The position numbers and the translations under genes are program-made. DNA of 64,000 bases. It comes from Geomonas oryzae. Its GTDB lineage: Bacteria; Desulfobacterota; Desulfuromonadia; Geobacterales; Geobacteraceae. Below, in pieces: positions 20,094-28,582 of this stretch. The notes beneath the pieces are model-generated. The model worked only from the letters and a program-made list of their open reading frames with translations. It made no database searches and was not told the DNA's origin. Position 1 is the stretch's first letter. Each line of letters starts with the position of its first letter. The stretch spans positions 434,001 through 498,000 of the forward strand of contig NZ_RAHW01000001.1 of assembly GCF_004117875.1 (NCBI RefSeq). Direction: 5' to 3'.

Positions 20094-20405
20094 CTACCGG
20101 AACCCCGCCTCCTTCCAGGCGTTCACGCCACCCTTGAGCGCCGACACCTTGCTGAACCCCATCTCCTGGAACTCCGCTGCCCGACCGGCAGACGTGTGTT
20201 CCTGCGGTCAATTACAGTAGAAGATGATCTCCTTCTCCTTCGGGATCTCCGGGAGCCTCGCGTTGAACTCTCCCATGGTCAGCCCCTTCTCCAGGCGGAT
20301 TCCGCCGCACATCTCCTCGCTGTCGTAGGCACAGACGAAGAGGGCCTCCCCGTCCTGCACCTTCCTGCGCGCCTCCTGAACTTGGATCCTTTTCACCTCG
20401 GCCAT
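20094..20405 (-). CDS. Rhodanese with in-frame UGA, probable selenoprotein
   Basis: Read through an internal TGA at 20210-20208, the frame gives a 103-residue rhodanese ending at TAG (20096-20094). The start at 20405 has AAGGAGG before it. The active-site segment reads EIIFYCN-U-PQEHTSAG with U at residue 66. In Cys homologues this loop is YCxCPxE, so UGA falls where a Cys is expected. The part after the UGA (EFQEMGFSKVSALKGGVNAW) is the normal C-terminal half of the fold, so the frame is coding on both sides. A stem-loop with a GGUC apex starts 17 bases past the UGA (separate entry). Stopping at the TGA would leave a useless 65-residue fragment. The alternative is a nonsense mutation. Confidence 0.82.
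20174..20210 (-). promoter_or_regulatory. Candidate bacterial SECIS element after UGA
   Basis: Minus strand: the UGA (20210-20208) is followed by a 5-bp stem CUGCC/GGCAG (20191-20187 with 20181-20177) around a GGUCG loop, closed below by CCG (20207-20205) and CGG (20176-20174). A stem-loop at this distance with G and U in the apex is the known form of SelB-binding elements, as in E. coli fdhF. Confidence 0.65.
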
Positions 20406-20538
20406 GACTTCCTCCTTCCATCCCCTTAGGATGGCCCCTGGACCACTGCTGCTGTTGTCTCCCACCTCCTGGCGGTCCGGTGTCGGCATCCGAAGCTGCC
20501 GACACCTGCCGCCGGAGCGCTTCGCCCGGGAGGCAGCG

Positions 20539-21645
20539 CTACCCCATGTGGCGGTAGCAGAACTCCCCGAGATAGGCAAGCGCCGTATCCGGCGCCTTGT
20601 TGCAAAGGTAATGCAAAGCCTTCCTCGCCAGCGACCGGTCGTATATCGGGGGGGAGAGCTCAGAGTCGCTTGGGTAGAGGAAGTGGGGAAGATCCAGTAT
20701 CTCGGTCCCCCAGTGTGACTTGAAGTCCATCAGGCTTTTATTCTGCTCCTTGGTCTGCCCGAAGTCGAACCGCTGGTACCCGGCGCGGCAGGCGTCCTTG
20801 ATGATGTTCCAGAGCAGGAAATGCAGGGGGCTGCAGCTGATATGGTCCGTGTTCATCGCGGAGTACTCGATGGAGACACGTCCTTTGTAGTTGAAAAGCA
20901 GCACCCCCGCGATCGTCTCGGCACCCTTGCGGCAGAGCAGGAGCTCCGCCAACCCCTGTCCGGAGAAGGTCTGCCAGAGCGACTTCACCAAGGCGTACGG
21001 CTGCGGGGGAAGCCCCTTTTTCCTCCTCATGCCCCGGTGCAGAAGGTAGAAGTCCATCAGGTCCCTCTCGCGCCTTCCCCGGATGATGTTCAGCCCCGAT
21101 CGCTCGGCGCGAAGGATGCGCTGCCGCACGCAGCTTCTGTGGAAGCGCATCCTGACCTCCTCCGGGTCGCGGGAGAGCCTGATGAAGTGGTGCTTTAGAC
21201 CGCAGTCGGTGCGGAACCTTTCCCGATCGAGCAGGTGTGGCGCCTGCGCCGTCCTGATCTCGATGCGCGGGATCTCGAGGTGCTCGGCAAGCCGCAGCAC
21301 CGCGTCGCACAAAATCTCCATCTCGGACGGCTCCGAGACCAGCGGATCGCAGAGGGTGGCAAAGGGGATGCTCACCAGGCGCCGGCCGGTCAGCCAGCTC
21401 CGCACCGCGTAGATAGGTAGAGCCGCCTTGATGCCGCCGCCGGGGGCGGTGAGCGCCAGGTAATAGCCGCACATGTGCGGAAAGTTGTTGTCCAGCACCC
21501 GTTTCCAGCCGGAGAGGTGGGTGATCCAGCCGTAGGGATGGGAGTTAACGAACCGGTCCCAGCGATGGTTGCGCAGCGGATCGATGAGACTCACCCCGCT
21601 GCCGAGGTCTGCCTCGAGCGCTTCGCGGGAAACGTCAATAGCCAC
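20539..21645 (-). CDS. FemAB-like GNAT acyltransferase
   Basis: 368 residues from the GTG at 21645, preceded by AGGGAGGT; a TTG 11 codons upstream has no such site. The sequence matches the FemAB-related family often found with exopolysaccharide or PEP-CTERM systems: HPYGWITHLSGWKRVL near the start and a second GNAT half with GVLLFNYKGRVSIEYSAM and RFDFGQTKEQNKSLMDFKS. FemAB proteins transfer aminoacyl groups from tRNA, but members of this branch are uncharacterised. It ends 133 bases before the selenorhodanese start. Confidence 0.85.
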   Translation of the reverse strand: MAIDVSREALEADLGSGVSLIDPLRNHRWDRFVNSHPYGWITHLSGWKRVLDNNFPHMCGYYLALTAPGGGIKAALPIYAVRSWLTGRRLVSIPFATLCDPLVSEPSEMEILCDAVLRLAEHLEIPRIEIRTAQAPHLLDRERFRTDCGLKHHFIRLSRDPEEVRMRFHRSCVRQRILRAERSGLNIIRGRRERDLMDFYLLHRGMRRKKGLPPQPYALVKSLWQTFSGQGLAELLLCRKGAETIAGVLLFNYKGRVSIEYSAMNTDHISCSPLHFLLWNIIKDACRAGYQRFDFGQTKEQNKSLMDFKSHWGTEILDLPHFLYPSDSELSPPIYDRSLARKALHYLCNKAPDTALAYLGEFCYRHMG

Positions 21646-21746
21646 TGCCGACCTCCCTGACACCCCAAAAATTAACAACGTCTTACTCTATCCGTCGCCT
21701 GTTCCAAGTCAAGAGGGGGGGCACCGTACAAAATCAAACAATCCTG

Positions 21747-21774
21747 TTGAGGAAAGTACGCGCCCTGCTAAGAT
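21747..21774 (+). promoter_or_regulatory. Probable sigma70 promoter for membrane protein gene
   Basis: TTGAGG (21747-21752) and TAAGAT (21769-21774) with a 16-base spacer, 36 bases before the start at 21811. Confidence 0.5.
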
Positions 21775-21810
21775 ACTTGTCGTTGCCAATTCCCGGGCAA
21801 GGAGGGAGTC

Positions 21811-22182
21811 ATGGGCGAAAGACTGACCGAATGGGCCGAGCGGCCGTTGAACTTCCGCGAAGACCAAAGAGAAAACCTCGACCCGCAACTGCGGCGCCTG
21901 AACGTGAGGCTCGGGGCGCATGCCCTGCTCGACTTCGTGCTTGACCCTCCTGCGTACCTGCTTTTAGCCGGCGCCGTCGGGCTTCTCGCCAAGCGCAGGT
22001 ACGCCCTCGCCTCGCTGCTGGCCGGAGGCTTCGTGCTGCAACAGGCACTCTCCAGGGTCGGCGCCACCGGCGCACAGGAGGGGCTTGAGGAGCAGAAAAG
22101 AAGGGAGATCGCCTTCGAGCGGCGCACCATGAAGGCGCAGCGCGGGGATTACGGCCGGCTCGACGTGATCGCCTTCAAGTAG
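21811..22182 (+). CDS. Small membrane protein, unrecognised
   Basis: 123 residues with AAGGAGG before the ATG. One long hydrophobic region (about residues 40-80, possibly two helices: FVLDPPAYLLLAGAVGLLA and YALASLLAGGFVLQQAL) lies between a charged N-terminus and a basic/acidic C-terminal tail. No family recognised. It precedes bacteriohemerythrin by 72 bases on the same strand. Confidence 0.72.
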   Translation: MGERLTEWAERPLNFREDQRENLDPQLRRLNVRLGAHALLDFVLDPPAYLLLAGAVGLLAKRRYALASLLAGGFVLQQALSRVGATGAQEGLEEQKRREIAFERRTMKAQRGDYGRLDVIAFK

Positions 22183-22254
22183 GGAGATTTCAGTTACGGC
22201 GCGAGCGCGCCGATAAGGATGGAAAGCAGCACCACTAATAAGCCGGAGCGACTA

Positions 22255-22662
22255 ATGACGCTGGTTGAATGGGATGAAACCCTGATCCTGGGAGTGCAGC
22301 GGATCGACGCCGATCACGAAAAGCTGGTGGAGATCCTGAACCGCTGCTACAACGCGCTCATGCAGCACGACCACACCCACGAACTGCATGACATAGTGGT
22401 GGAACTTCTGGATTATACCCAGTACCACTTCGGCACCGAGGAAGCGCTGATGCACGAGGCGCGCTACCCGGCGGCGAAGGCCCACACCGCCGCCCACCGC
22501 ACCTTCATCAAGTCCATCCACAACTTCAGGGACCGTTTCGAGGCGGGGGAATCCTTCGTCGCCATCGACGTCCTCGTCTTTTTAAAGGACTGGCTGGTGG
22601 CGCACATCCAGAACACGGACCGCTCCCTTGCCCAGTACGTGACCGAAGTGGCCCGGTTGTAA
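22255..22662 (+). CDS. Bacteriohemerythrin
   Basis: 135 residues from the ATG at 22255, which has CGGAG six bases before it and matches the usual family start (xxLVEWDETL). Di-iron ligands are visible: DADHEKL, HFGTEEALMHEARYP, HTAAHRTF and the terminal WLVAHIQNTD. Bacteriohemerythrins bind oxygen reversibly and are common in Geobacter-type anaerobes, where they may store, sense or scavenge oxygen. A hairpin terminator follows. Confidence 0.93.
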   Translation: MTLVEWDETLILGVQRIDADHEKLVEILNRCYNALMQHDHTHELHDIVVELLDYTQYHFGTEEALMHEARYPAAKAHTAAHRTFIKSIHNFRDRFEAGESFVAIDVLVFLKDWLVAHIQNTDRSLAQYVTEVARL

Positions 22663-22700
22663 AAAAAAAGCGTCCGGCAAGAATCCCGGACGCCGCTTTT
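22662..22700. terminator. Bidirectional terminator
   Basis: An 8-bp stem GCGTCCGG/CCGGACGC (22670-22677 with 22686-22693), preceded by nine A and followed by TTTT after a short GC trail. It separates hemerythrin (plus) from the convergent PEBP gene (minus). Confidence 0.85.
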
Positions 22701-22715
22701 CCCACTCCCTGTTTG

Positions 22716-23165
22716 CTACTCTCCGCCGTAGAGCCCCGTCAGCACAGCCTCCTCGATGACATGGTCCTGCATCGCCACGTCCAGTTGCCCCTTGCTCGCC
22801 GTCCCCGCCAGCTCGAGCGTCGTGTCGAGCGCGTACAACCGGAAGACGTAGCGATGGGTGCCGGAGGGGGGGCAGGGCCCGCCGTACTGGTTGTGCCCCC
22901 AGCTGTTCTTGCCGATCACCACCTCGCGCGGCTCCGCCTGTTCCACGAGCTCGGTGGTCCTTGGCCCCATGTTCCAAAGGATCCAGTGCACCCAGAGCCC
23001 GTTCGGGGCGTCCGGGTCTTCCATGACCAGAGCCAAGGACTTGGTGCCGTCCGGCACGTGCTCGATCCTAAGTTCCGGGTTGATGTTGTCACCATCGCAG
23101 GTGTACCTTGCCGGAATGCGCCCGTTGTCCTTGAAGGCCGGGCTGGTCAACCGCATCTCTCCCAT
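22716..23165 (-). CDS. YbhB/YbcL family Raf kinase inhibitor-like protein (PEBP)
   Basis: 149 residues, standard length. Family motifs: NGRIPARYTCDGDNINPEL, LALVMEDPDAPNGLWVHWIL and the GPCPPSGTHRYVFRLYALD anion-binding site. Bacterial members are cytoplasmic proteins of unclear function. Confidence 0.93.
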   Translation of the reverse strand: MGEMRLTSPAFKDNGRIPARYTCDGDNINPELRIEHVPDGTKSLALVMEDPDAPNGLWVHWILWNMGPRTTELVEQAEPREVVIGKNSWGHNQYGGPCPPSGTHRYVFRLYALDTTLELAGTASKGQLDVAMQDHVIEEAVLTGLYGGE

Positions 23166-23203
23166 GAGTCACCCCCTTTGACCGGCCTTCGCCGGCCCGC
23201 CTG

Positions 23204-24385
23204 TTACTCCACGCCTTCCTGCGGCACGCCGCAGACCTTCACCTCCACCACCAGATCCTCCACCTGGGCGAACTGCTCACTCGTGGCACCCGCCGGCCGG
23301 AAGAGCTCGACGGACCAGAGCCCGTCGTTCGCCCCCTTCCCCACCGGGCTCGCGTTCTCGTGGGTCGCCATGCCGCAGAATTCGGAGCGCCGCACCGAGC
23401 GGCGGTTCTCCACCCGCCCGAGGAGCAGCGGCGGAAGCCCCCTCTGGTCCACCTCCACGCGCTCCCCGCGCCTTAAATACACCCCCCGCTCCGGAAGCCG
23501 CACCAGGGCAGACCAGGGGACCGCCCCCGCCTCGCCCAGAAGGGACGCGCTCACGCCGCGGAAGCGGCAGTTCTCGAGCCCCTGGAAAAGCTCCGGCGGC
23601 ACCTGCACGCGCACGGCGAAACTGTCACGGGCGTGCCTTAGCTGTCCCCACGCGTTGCGGTTCATCAGGGCGCGTACCGAGAAGGCGCGGGTAAAGGCCT
23701 GCTCCCTGCGCTGGTAGCAAGCGATCCACTCCAGGGCGTCGCGCGTCCAGATCGTGCAGCTCGCGATGGACGCCCCCAAGGTCTCGGACCAGGAACCAAG
23801 CGGCGAAGGAGCGTCGTGGCCGTAGATGCGCATGAGCCCTTCCTCGGCCACCGCGATCCGGTCCAGCGCCGCCTCGTAGTCTCGGCATAGCCTTTTCAAC
23901 ACCAGGTCGCGCTGCTCGTTCATGGCCAGGGGGCCGCCCGGAGCGGCGAGCTCCTTCCTGCGCCGGATCGACTCACCGCGCAGGCCGATCATGCCGGTCG
24001 CCTCGGCTTTTTCCGGCTCCTCCTGCGCCTCCTCTTCTTCCGCCGCCGGCGGCGCCGCTTCCGTCTCAGCGCCCGGTACCTGTTCCTGCGTCTCCTCCCG
24101 CGGAGGGACCGGCTCCTCTTGCGCAGTGACTTCCCGCTCGTTCGGCTCCATCGACTCGACCCGTTGCCGGTCGAGCTCCAGCTCCTTTTCCAGGATGGAC
24201 AGGTCGTGGCTCAGTTCCTGCCAGGCACGATCCAGCGCGGCGTACTCCCTGAAGTCCGCGATGCAGCGCTCCAGGAGCCGTTCCGCCTCGGCCAGGAGCG
24301 TCTCGGTGTGCCGGGTATCGAACCTTGCCGCCAGCATCACCGGATCGGGACGGTACGCGGCCACGTTACAGGCAAGCTTGCTCAT
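23204..24385 (-). CDS. Coiled-coil protein with Tc-toxin TcA-like C-terminal region
   Basis: 393 residues from the ATG at 24385 (GAGGAGG upstream). Residues about 25-80 form a charged coiled coil; 85-130 is an acidic Glu/Pro linker. The C-terminal 150 residues (FAVRVQVPPELFQGLENCRF, then RGVSASLLGE and LLGRVENRRSV) are beta-rich. They weakly resemble the region of TcA toxin subunits that begins with a FD..LP.ALF strand and binds TcB. No signal peptide is present. It may be a toxin-derived structural protein rather than a working toxin; the match is from memory of family patterns and is tentative. Confidence 0.7.
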   Translation of the reverse strand: MSKLACNVAAYRPDPVMLAARFDTRHTETLLAEAERLLERCIADFREYAALDRAWQELSHDLSILEKELELDRQRVESMEPNEREVTAQEEPVPPREETQEQVPGAETEAAPPAAEEEEAQEEPEKAEATGMIGLRGESIRRRKELAAPGGPLAMNEQRDLVLKRLCRDYEAALDRIAVAEEGLMRIYGHDAPSPLGSWSETLGASIASCTIWTRDALEWIACYQRREQAFTRAFSVRALMNRNAWGQLRHARDSFAVRVQVPPELFQGLENCRFRGVSASLLGEAGAVPWSALVRLPERGVYLRRGERVEVDQRGLPPLLLGRVENRRSVRRSEFCGMATHENASPVGKGANDGLWSVELFRPAGATSEQFAQVEDLVVEVKVCGVPQEGVE

Positions 24386-24446
24386 CCGCCACCTCCTCTC
24401 TCGAAAACCGCGCTGGAAGGGGCGGCTCGCGCCGCCCCGGAGCATG

Positions 24447-24872
24447 TCAGAGGAAGGTGGTCCTGGTCCCTTCGGAGAGGCGGGAGATCAGATCCTGGCA
24501 GATCTTTTCGCAGCTTTGGCAGGACGAGCGGCAGATACGGCAGTGCTGGTGCATCTCGGAGTGCACCTCGCACTCCTGCATGCAGAGGCGGCAGGCGACG
24601 GCGCAGCTCTCAAGCTGCGTCCTCAAAAGCTGGGGGACGGCTTCGGTCTGGCGGGACAGGACGCGCGCGGTGGTCTGGCAGATGTCGGCGCAGTCGAGGT
24701 TCAGGCGGATGCACTTGGTGAGGTTTTGCACCGTCGCCTCACCAAGGCACGCATCGGCGCAGCTCGTGCAGACGTCGGCACACTCGACGAGAGAGCTGAT
24801 GCACTCGGTCACGGCGGTGACGTCCATGGTGAGTTTTCTCGGGTGGGCGGCGAACATTTCGGATGTCTTCAT
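24447..24872 (-). CDS. Cys-rich four-helix bundle (DUF326) copper-binding-type protein
   Basis: 141 residues with 18 Cys, most in CxxC or CxxxC spacing on helices (VECADVCTSCADACL, LNLDCADICQ, ESCAVACRLCMQEC, HCRICRSSCQSCEKICQ). The pattern matches DUF326, related to copper-storage proteins (Csp) that bind Cu(I) inside a four-helix bundle. There is no signal peptide, which points to cytosolic storage. An AAGGAG site precedes the ATG. It lies downstream of a MerR regulator on the same strand, typical of metal or stress control. Confidence 0.88.
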   Translation of the reverse strand: MKTSEMFAAHPRKLTMDVTAVTECISSLVECADVCTSCADACLGEATVQNLTKCIRLNLDCADICQTTARVLSRQTEAVPQLLRTQLESCAVACRLCMQECEVHSEMHQHCRICRSSCQSCEKICQDLISRLSEGTRTTFL

Positions 24873-24976
24873 GGGCTTCTCCTTTGTGGTTGGAATGTCG
24901 GCACAACAGTTAGCACATTCTAATCACCTTGCCGGAGAATTCAATGCGGACAGGGACAAGCAGGGCCCTTTTTCTG

Positions 24977-25528
24977 CTAAGGCACCCTCCCCTCGGCGCC
25001 GGCCCAGGCCGACTCCGAGAGCCTCCGTATGGTCAGCACCTCCTCTGCGCCGATGCCCAGTGAGAGGAGGAAGGCGTGGTGCGCCTGGGGGGCGCGACGC
25101 TCGAACTCGGCGTGCCAGGTCTCCATGGCCCTGTCGTCCATGCCCGCCGCACGCAGCATGGCGACCCAGGTTTCCTTGTCCATGCTCTCCGGGAGCGACT
25201 CTCCCGACTGGACCCGGAGCATGCGGGCGAGCAGGCTCTGCTGGGCCTTGAGCGCCCTGATCTCCTCACCGATCGCGGCGAGCCGACGCTGCAGGACCGA
25301 GCGCTCTCCTTTTTCCGGGGCGGCGAGGATGGCGCGGATCTCGTCAATGGAGAGACCGGCCTTGCGGAACGAGGCGATGGCGGCGAGCCGGTCGAGGTCG
25401 CCTTCCGAATAGAGGCGGTACCCCGCCTCGCTCCTCTCGCTCGGGGACAAAAGCCCCTCCTGGTCGTAGTACAAAAGCGTGCTCCGGGAAAGCCCGAACC
25501 TCTTTGCCAGCTGGCTGATGCGGTACAT
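24977..25528 (-). CDS. MerR family transcriptional regulator
   Basis: 183 residues from the ATG at 25528, with AAGGAG upstream. The N-terminal winged helix-turn-helix reads MYRISQLAKRFGLSRSTLLYY, followed by the dimerisation coiled coil (residues about 75-115). The C-terminal 60 residues (AMLRAAGMDDRAMETWHAEF onward) form an effector domain without the CxxC pattern of copper sensors such as CueR. A stand-alone copy of this domain is encoded just upstream. Confidence 0.9.
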   Translation of the reverse strand: MYRISQLAKRFGLSRSTLLYYDQEGLLSPSERSEAGYRLYSEGDLDRLAAIASFRKAGLSIDEIRAILAAPEKGERSVLQRRLAAIGEEIRALKAQQSLLARMLRVQSGESLPESMDKETWVAMLRAAGMDDRAMETWHAEFERRAPQAHHAFLLSLGIGAEEVLTIRRLSESAWAGAEGRVP

Positions 25529-25575
25529 GCCTGCTCCTTCGAAAAAAGCGGCCCCGGGCGCCCGGGGCCGGCAGG

Positions 25576-25758
25576 TTAGGCGTGGTGCGCGCGGATGGCG
25601 GCGATCCGCTCTGCGGGGAGCCCCAGCCACTCGAGGAAACTCTGGTGCCCCTCCGGATTCTCAGTTTCGAAGAGGCGGTGCCATTTCTCCATGGCCGCGT
25701 CGTCCAGCCCGATGGCCCGGAACCGGGCGGTCCACTCGTCTACCGTTACCTTGCTCAT
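25576..25758 (-). CDS. Stand-alone homologue of the MerR C-terminal domain
   Basis: 60 residues. The sequence EWTARFRAIGLDDAAMEKWH, then FLEWLGLPAERIAAIR, aligns throughout with the C-terminal end of the MerR protein encoded 47 bases downstream (WVAMLRAAGMDDRAMETWH, then FLLSLGIGAEEVLTIR). No DNA-binding part is present. GGAGCGAGA precedes the ATG. It may compete for effector or form mixed dimers; function unknown. Confidence 0.8.
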   Translation of the reverse strand: MSKVTVDEWTARFRAIGLDDAAMEKWHRLFETENPEGHQSFLEWLGLPAERIAAIRAHHA

Positions 25759-25861
25759 AGTCTCGCTCCTTTTATATTTGGTGGCGTCATGGCCATGACA
25801 GTCGGGGATACTAAACCGTGAAGCGGTAGACGGGTCAAGATAAATTCGACTAGGGGCAAAA

Positions 25862-25905
25862 CGGCAAAGAGGCCCGACGGCGCTTGCCGTCGGGCCTCCC
25901 TGTTT
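25862..25905 (-). terminator. Terminator after chemoreceptor gene
   Basis: A perfect 13-bp stem GAGGCCCGACGGC (25869-25881 with 25886-25898) and 4-base loop, 24 bases past the chemoreceptor stop. The minus-strand tail is TTTGCCGTTTT. Confidence 0.8.
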
Positions 25906-25928
25906 CCAGCAGACGTTGCCGCCGTACG

Positions 25929-28010
25929 CTAGAAGGTCTCGAACTGCTCGTCGAGATCGTTCAGGTTGATCTCGGCACCGGTCACCGGGCCGGACTGGGT
26001 GAGCTTGTTCCTCCCTCCCTTCGCCTTGGCCGGGGCTTCCTTACGCACCGGCCGCACTTCGGGCTGCGGCTCCTTCCAGCGCACCGGTGCCGCCTTGGCG
26101 CCGCGCTCCTGCCCTATGTTGAAGTAACCGATGGTCGCCTGCAGTTGTTCCGACTGCGAAGAGAGCTCCTCCGCCGTCGCGGACATCTGCTCGCTCGCCG
26201 AGGCGTTTTGCTGGATCACCTGGTCGAGCTGCTGGATCGCCTTGTTGATCTGGGCCGCGCCGCTGTCCTGCTCCTTGCAGGCGGCGGAGATCTCCTGCAC
26301 CAGTTCCGCCGTACGCTGGATATCCGGGAGCATGCGGTCCAGCATCTGACCCGCCGTCTCGGCCACCTCCACGCTCGTCGAGGAGAGGTCCGAGATCTCG
26401 GCGGCCGCCTTCTGCGAGCGCTCGGCGAGCTTTCTCACTTCGCTTGCCACCACGGCGAACCCCTTGCCGTGCTCACCGGCACGGGCCGCCTCTATCGCCG
26501 CGTTCAGCGCCAGGAGGTTCGTCTGCCGCGCGATCTCCTCGATGATGGAGATCTTCCCGGCGATGTCCTTCATCGCCTGCACCGTTTGCGCCACCGCCTT
26601 GCCACCTTCCTGGGCGTCCTGGGCGGACTTCACGGCGATCTTTTCGGTCTGCATGGCGTTGTCAGCGTTCTGCCTGATGTTGGAGGACATCTCCTCCATG
26701 GAGGAAGAGGCCTGCTCCGCCGCGGCCGCCTGCTCGCTCGCCCCCTGGGAGAGCTGCTGCGACCCGGACGACATCTGCTGGCTGCCGGCGGCCACGTTGT
26801 TGGCGGCCTCCTTGACGTCGGTGACCACCGCGGAAAGCTTCGACACCATGCTCGAGAGGGAACGCATCAGCTCGTCGTTCGCCGAGCGCTCCTCGAGCTG
26901 AACGGTGAGGTTGCCGCCGGCCACCTCCTTCGCCGCGCTCGTGATCGCGGAGATGGCGGCGATCAGCTGGTTCAGGTTCTCCTTGATCTGGTTGAAGTCG
27001 CCGCGGTAATCCTCCCGTATCGGTGCAGGCATGTCACCCTTGGCGATGCGGTCGACGTATTCGGCGGCCACCTGCAGCGGGCCGATCACCGCGTCCAGGG
27101 TCTGGTTCACCCCCTCGACGATGCGCCTGAAGTCCCCCTCGTGGCGCCCCGCGTCGGCGCGCGTCCCGAGCTTTCCTTCCACGGCCGCCTGGGAAAGGGC
27201 TTTCGCGTCGTCGACGAGCGCCTGGATGCGCTCCGTCATCCCCTTGAGCGCGGCAAGCAACTGGCCCGACTCGTCCTCGGAGTCGGCGTCGAGGTTCACG
27301 TTCAGGTTCCCCGACGCGATCTTGTTCGCCGCATCGAGCGCCCTGCCGAGTGGCTTTGTTATGGCGTTGGCCACCATGGTGGCGAAGATGAAGGCGAGCA
27401 CGGCACACAGGATGCCGCCCCCCACGAGGATCGCCTTGGTCCTCGCCTCGAGCGCCTCGGCGTCCTTCATGCGCACGGCAAGGAGTGACATCTCCTCCTT
27501 CTGCATGTCGGCCAGGACGACGCGCATCGCGTCCATGAACTGTTTTCCCTTGGCCTGCTGCACCATCCGCACCACCTGCTCCACGCCGGCCCCGCTCCCG
27601 GCCTGCCGCCTGAGGGCGATGAGGGGCTCCACGTCGACCTTCAGCCAGTCCTCCTTGGACTGGAACAGTTTCGTCAAGCGCTCCTGCTGCTTCGGGTTGT
27701 CCGAGGTGAGGCGCTTCGCCTCCTCCCATGCCTTGGAGAAATCGGTCTTTCCGGCGTTCAGCGGCTCGAGAAACTTGTCCTCCCCGGTGAGGGCGAAGCC
27801 TCGTTCGCCGGTTTCGATGTTCACCAGGGCGGTCAGCAGGTTCCCGACCTGTTCGGTCACCTGGTAGGTATGGACGTTCATCCTGTTGGCCTTGCCGAGG
27901 GAGGCGAGGTTCAGGTAAGCCACCGCCACCAGGGTGGCGACAAGCACGATGATTATGGAAAAGACTAGGTACAGCTTCTTACCGATCTTCATGTTCTTGA
28001 AAAAGCTCAC
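25929..28010 (-). CDS. Methyl-accepting chemotaxis protein with C-terminal CheR-type pentapeptide
   Basis: 693 residues from the GTG at 28010, which has AAGGAG eight bases upstream. A first membrane helix (residues about 10-32) is followed by a CHASE3-like helical periplasmic domain (to about 188), a second helix (190-212) and HAMP. Further HAMP-like segments ([31 protein letters not shown]) lead into the signalling tip with [21 protein letters not shown] Pro/Lys linker ends in QFETF, which fits the CheR/CheB-tethering pentapeptide (x-aromatic-x-x-aromatic). Confidence 0.93.
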   Translation of the reverse strand: MSFFKNMKIGKKLYLVFSIIIVLVATLVAVAYLNLASLGKANRMNVHTYQVTEQVGNLLTALVNIETGERGFALTGEDKFLEPLNAGKTDFSKAWEEAKRLTSDNPKQQERLTKLFQSKEDWLKVDVEPLIALRRQAGSGAGVEQVVRMVQQAKGKQFMDAMRVVLADMQKEEMSLLAVRMKDAEALEARTKAILVGGGILCAVLAFIFATMVANAITKPLGRALDAANKIASGNLNVNLDADSEDESGQLLAALKGMTERIQALVDDAKALSQAAVEGKLGTRADAGRHEGDFRRIVEGVNQTLDAVIGPLQVAAEYVDRIAKGDMPAPIREDYRGDFNQIKENLNQLIAAISAITSAAKEVAGGNLTVQLEERSANDELMRSLSSMVSKLSAVVTDVKEAANNVAAGSQQMSSGSQQLSQGASEQAAAAEQASSSMEEMSSNIRQNADNAMQTEKIAVKSAQDAQEGGKAVAQTVQAMKDIAGKISIIEEIARQTNLLALNAAIEAARAGEHGKGFAVVASEVRKLAERSQKAAAEISDLSSTSVEVAETAGQMLDRMLPDIQRTAELVQEISAACKEQDSGAAQINKAIQQLDQVIQQNASASEQMSATAEELSSQSEQLQATIGYFNIGQERGAKAAPVRWKEPQPEVRPVRKEAPAKAKGGRNKLTQSGPVTGAEINLNDLDEQFETF

Positions 28011-28582
28011 ATCTTTCTCCTTTTTTTCACGCCGGGCAGCGTGTGTGATGCGATACGGCAGGAAACACGTCCGACGACGCGAGGGGCGCGCCCGCCTCCG
28101 CCGTCGTGACAGTACCCCGGCCAATCCGGGTTCAATGCAGACCGATATCGTCCGCTAACTGCAGAAGTTAAGGTGTTTTTTTCGCCTTACCTCCCACGAG
28201 CGCCCCCCCTCTTCGCGTCACCCGGGACATTTCGTATACTTAGCCTCGATTTATCCCATAATTTTTTTTCGTTCCCCCTGACGCTGTCATAGTGCCGGAC
28301 CTCACTGACTCATCAACGGATCTTCCAACGACGGGATTGCCCGTCTGCTTGCACCGATATGGATACGCGGCAGCTTTGCAAAGCATAGCGAAGCCGCCTG
28401 CTTCACTTGGCGACCGCTGCGCTTTTTCCTTAAAGTTTCCGAGCAATTCCCCCGACACGTCTATCAGACGGAGCAGTAGTAATCGAAACCGAATGTTGCT
28501 ATACTACGGTGGTTGTCAAAGATTTATCAGCCTTAATCCTTCTGTGTGAATTGCATGTAGTGCAGAAACAGGGAGACAGGAG
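28011..28582. other. Intergenic region upstream of Fe-ADH and chemoreceptor
   Basis: 572 bases between divergent genes. A CGTATAC motif is at 28233-28239. A TATACT -10-like box lies near 28500 on the plus strand, about 80 bases before the alcohol dehydrogenase. Short frames exist on both strands (for example 28240-28458 minus) but have no ribosome binding site or recognisable product. No riboswitch could be matched with confidence. Confidence 0.6.

Noticed and set aside
20208-20405. Truncated rhodanese pseudogene ending at the TGA
   Set aside because: The downstream frame keeps the rhodanese C-terminal sequence intact, and a SECIS-like hairpin is present; decay would be expected after a nonsense mutation.
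25884-27488. Long plus-strand frame opposite the chemoreceptor
   Set aside because: It is antisense to a clear chemoreceptor gene and its product is a low-complexity His/Arg/Leu sequence, a GC-rich shadow.
28290-28400. Possible c-di-GMP (GEMM) riboswitch, because of a GCAAAGC sequence
   Set aside because: The rest of the consensus (CACGGCAAACC part, tetraloop and receptor) is not present on either strand. An Infernal search would settle it.
28240-28458. 72-codon frame on the minus strand in the intergenic gap
   Set aside because: No ribosome binding site, no recognisable domain, and an overlapping frame of similar length on the other strand.
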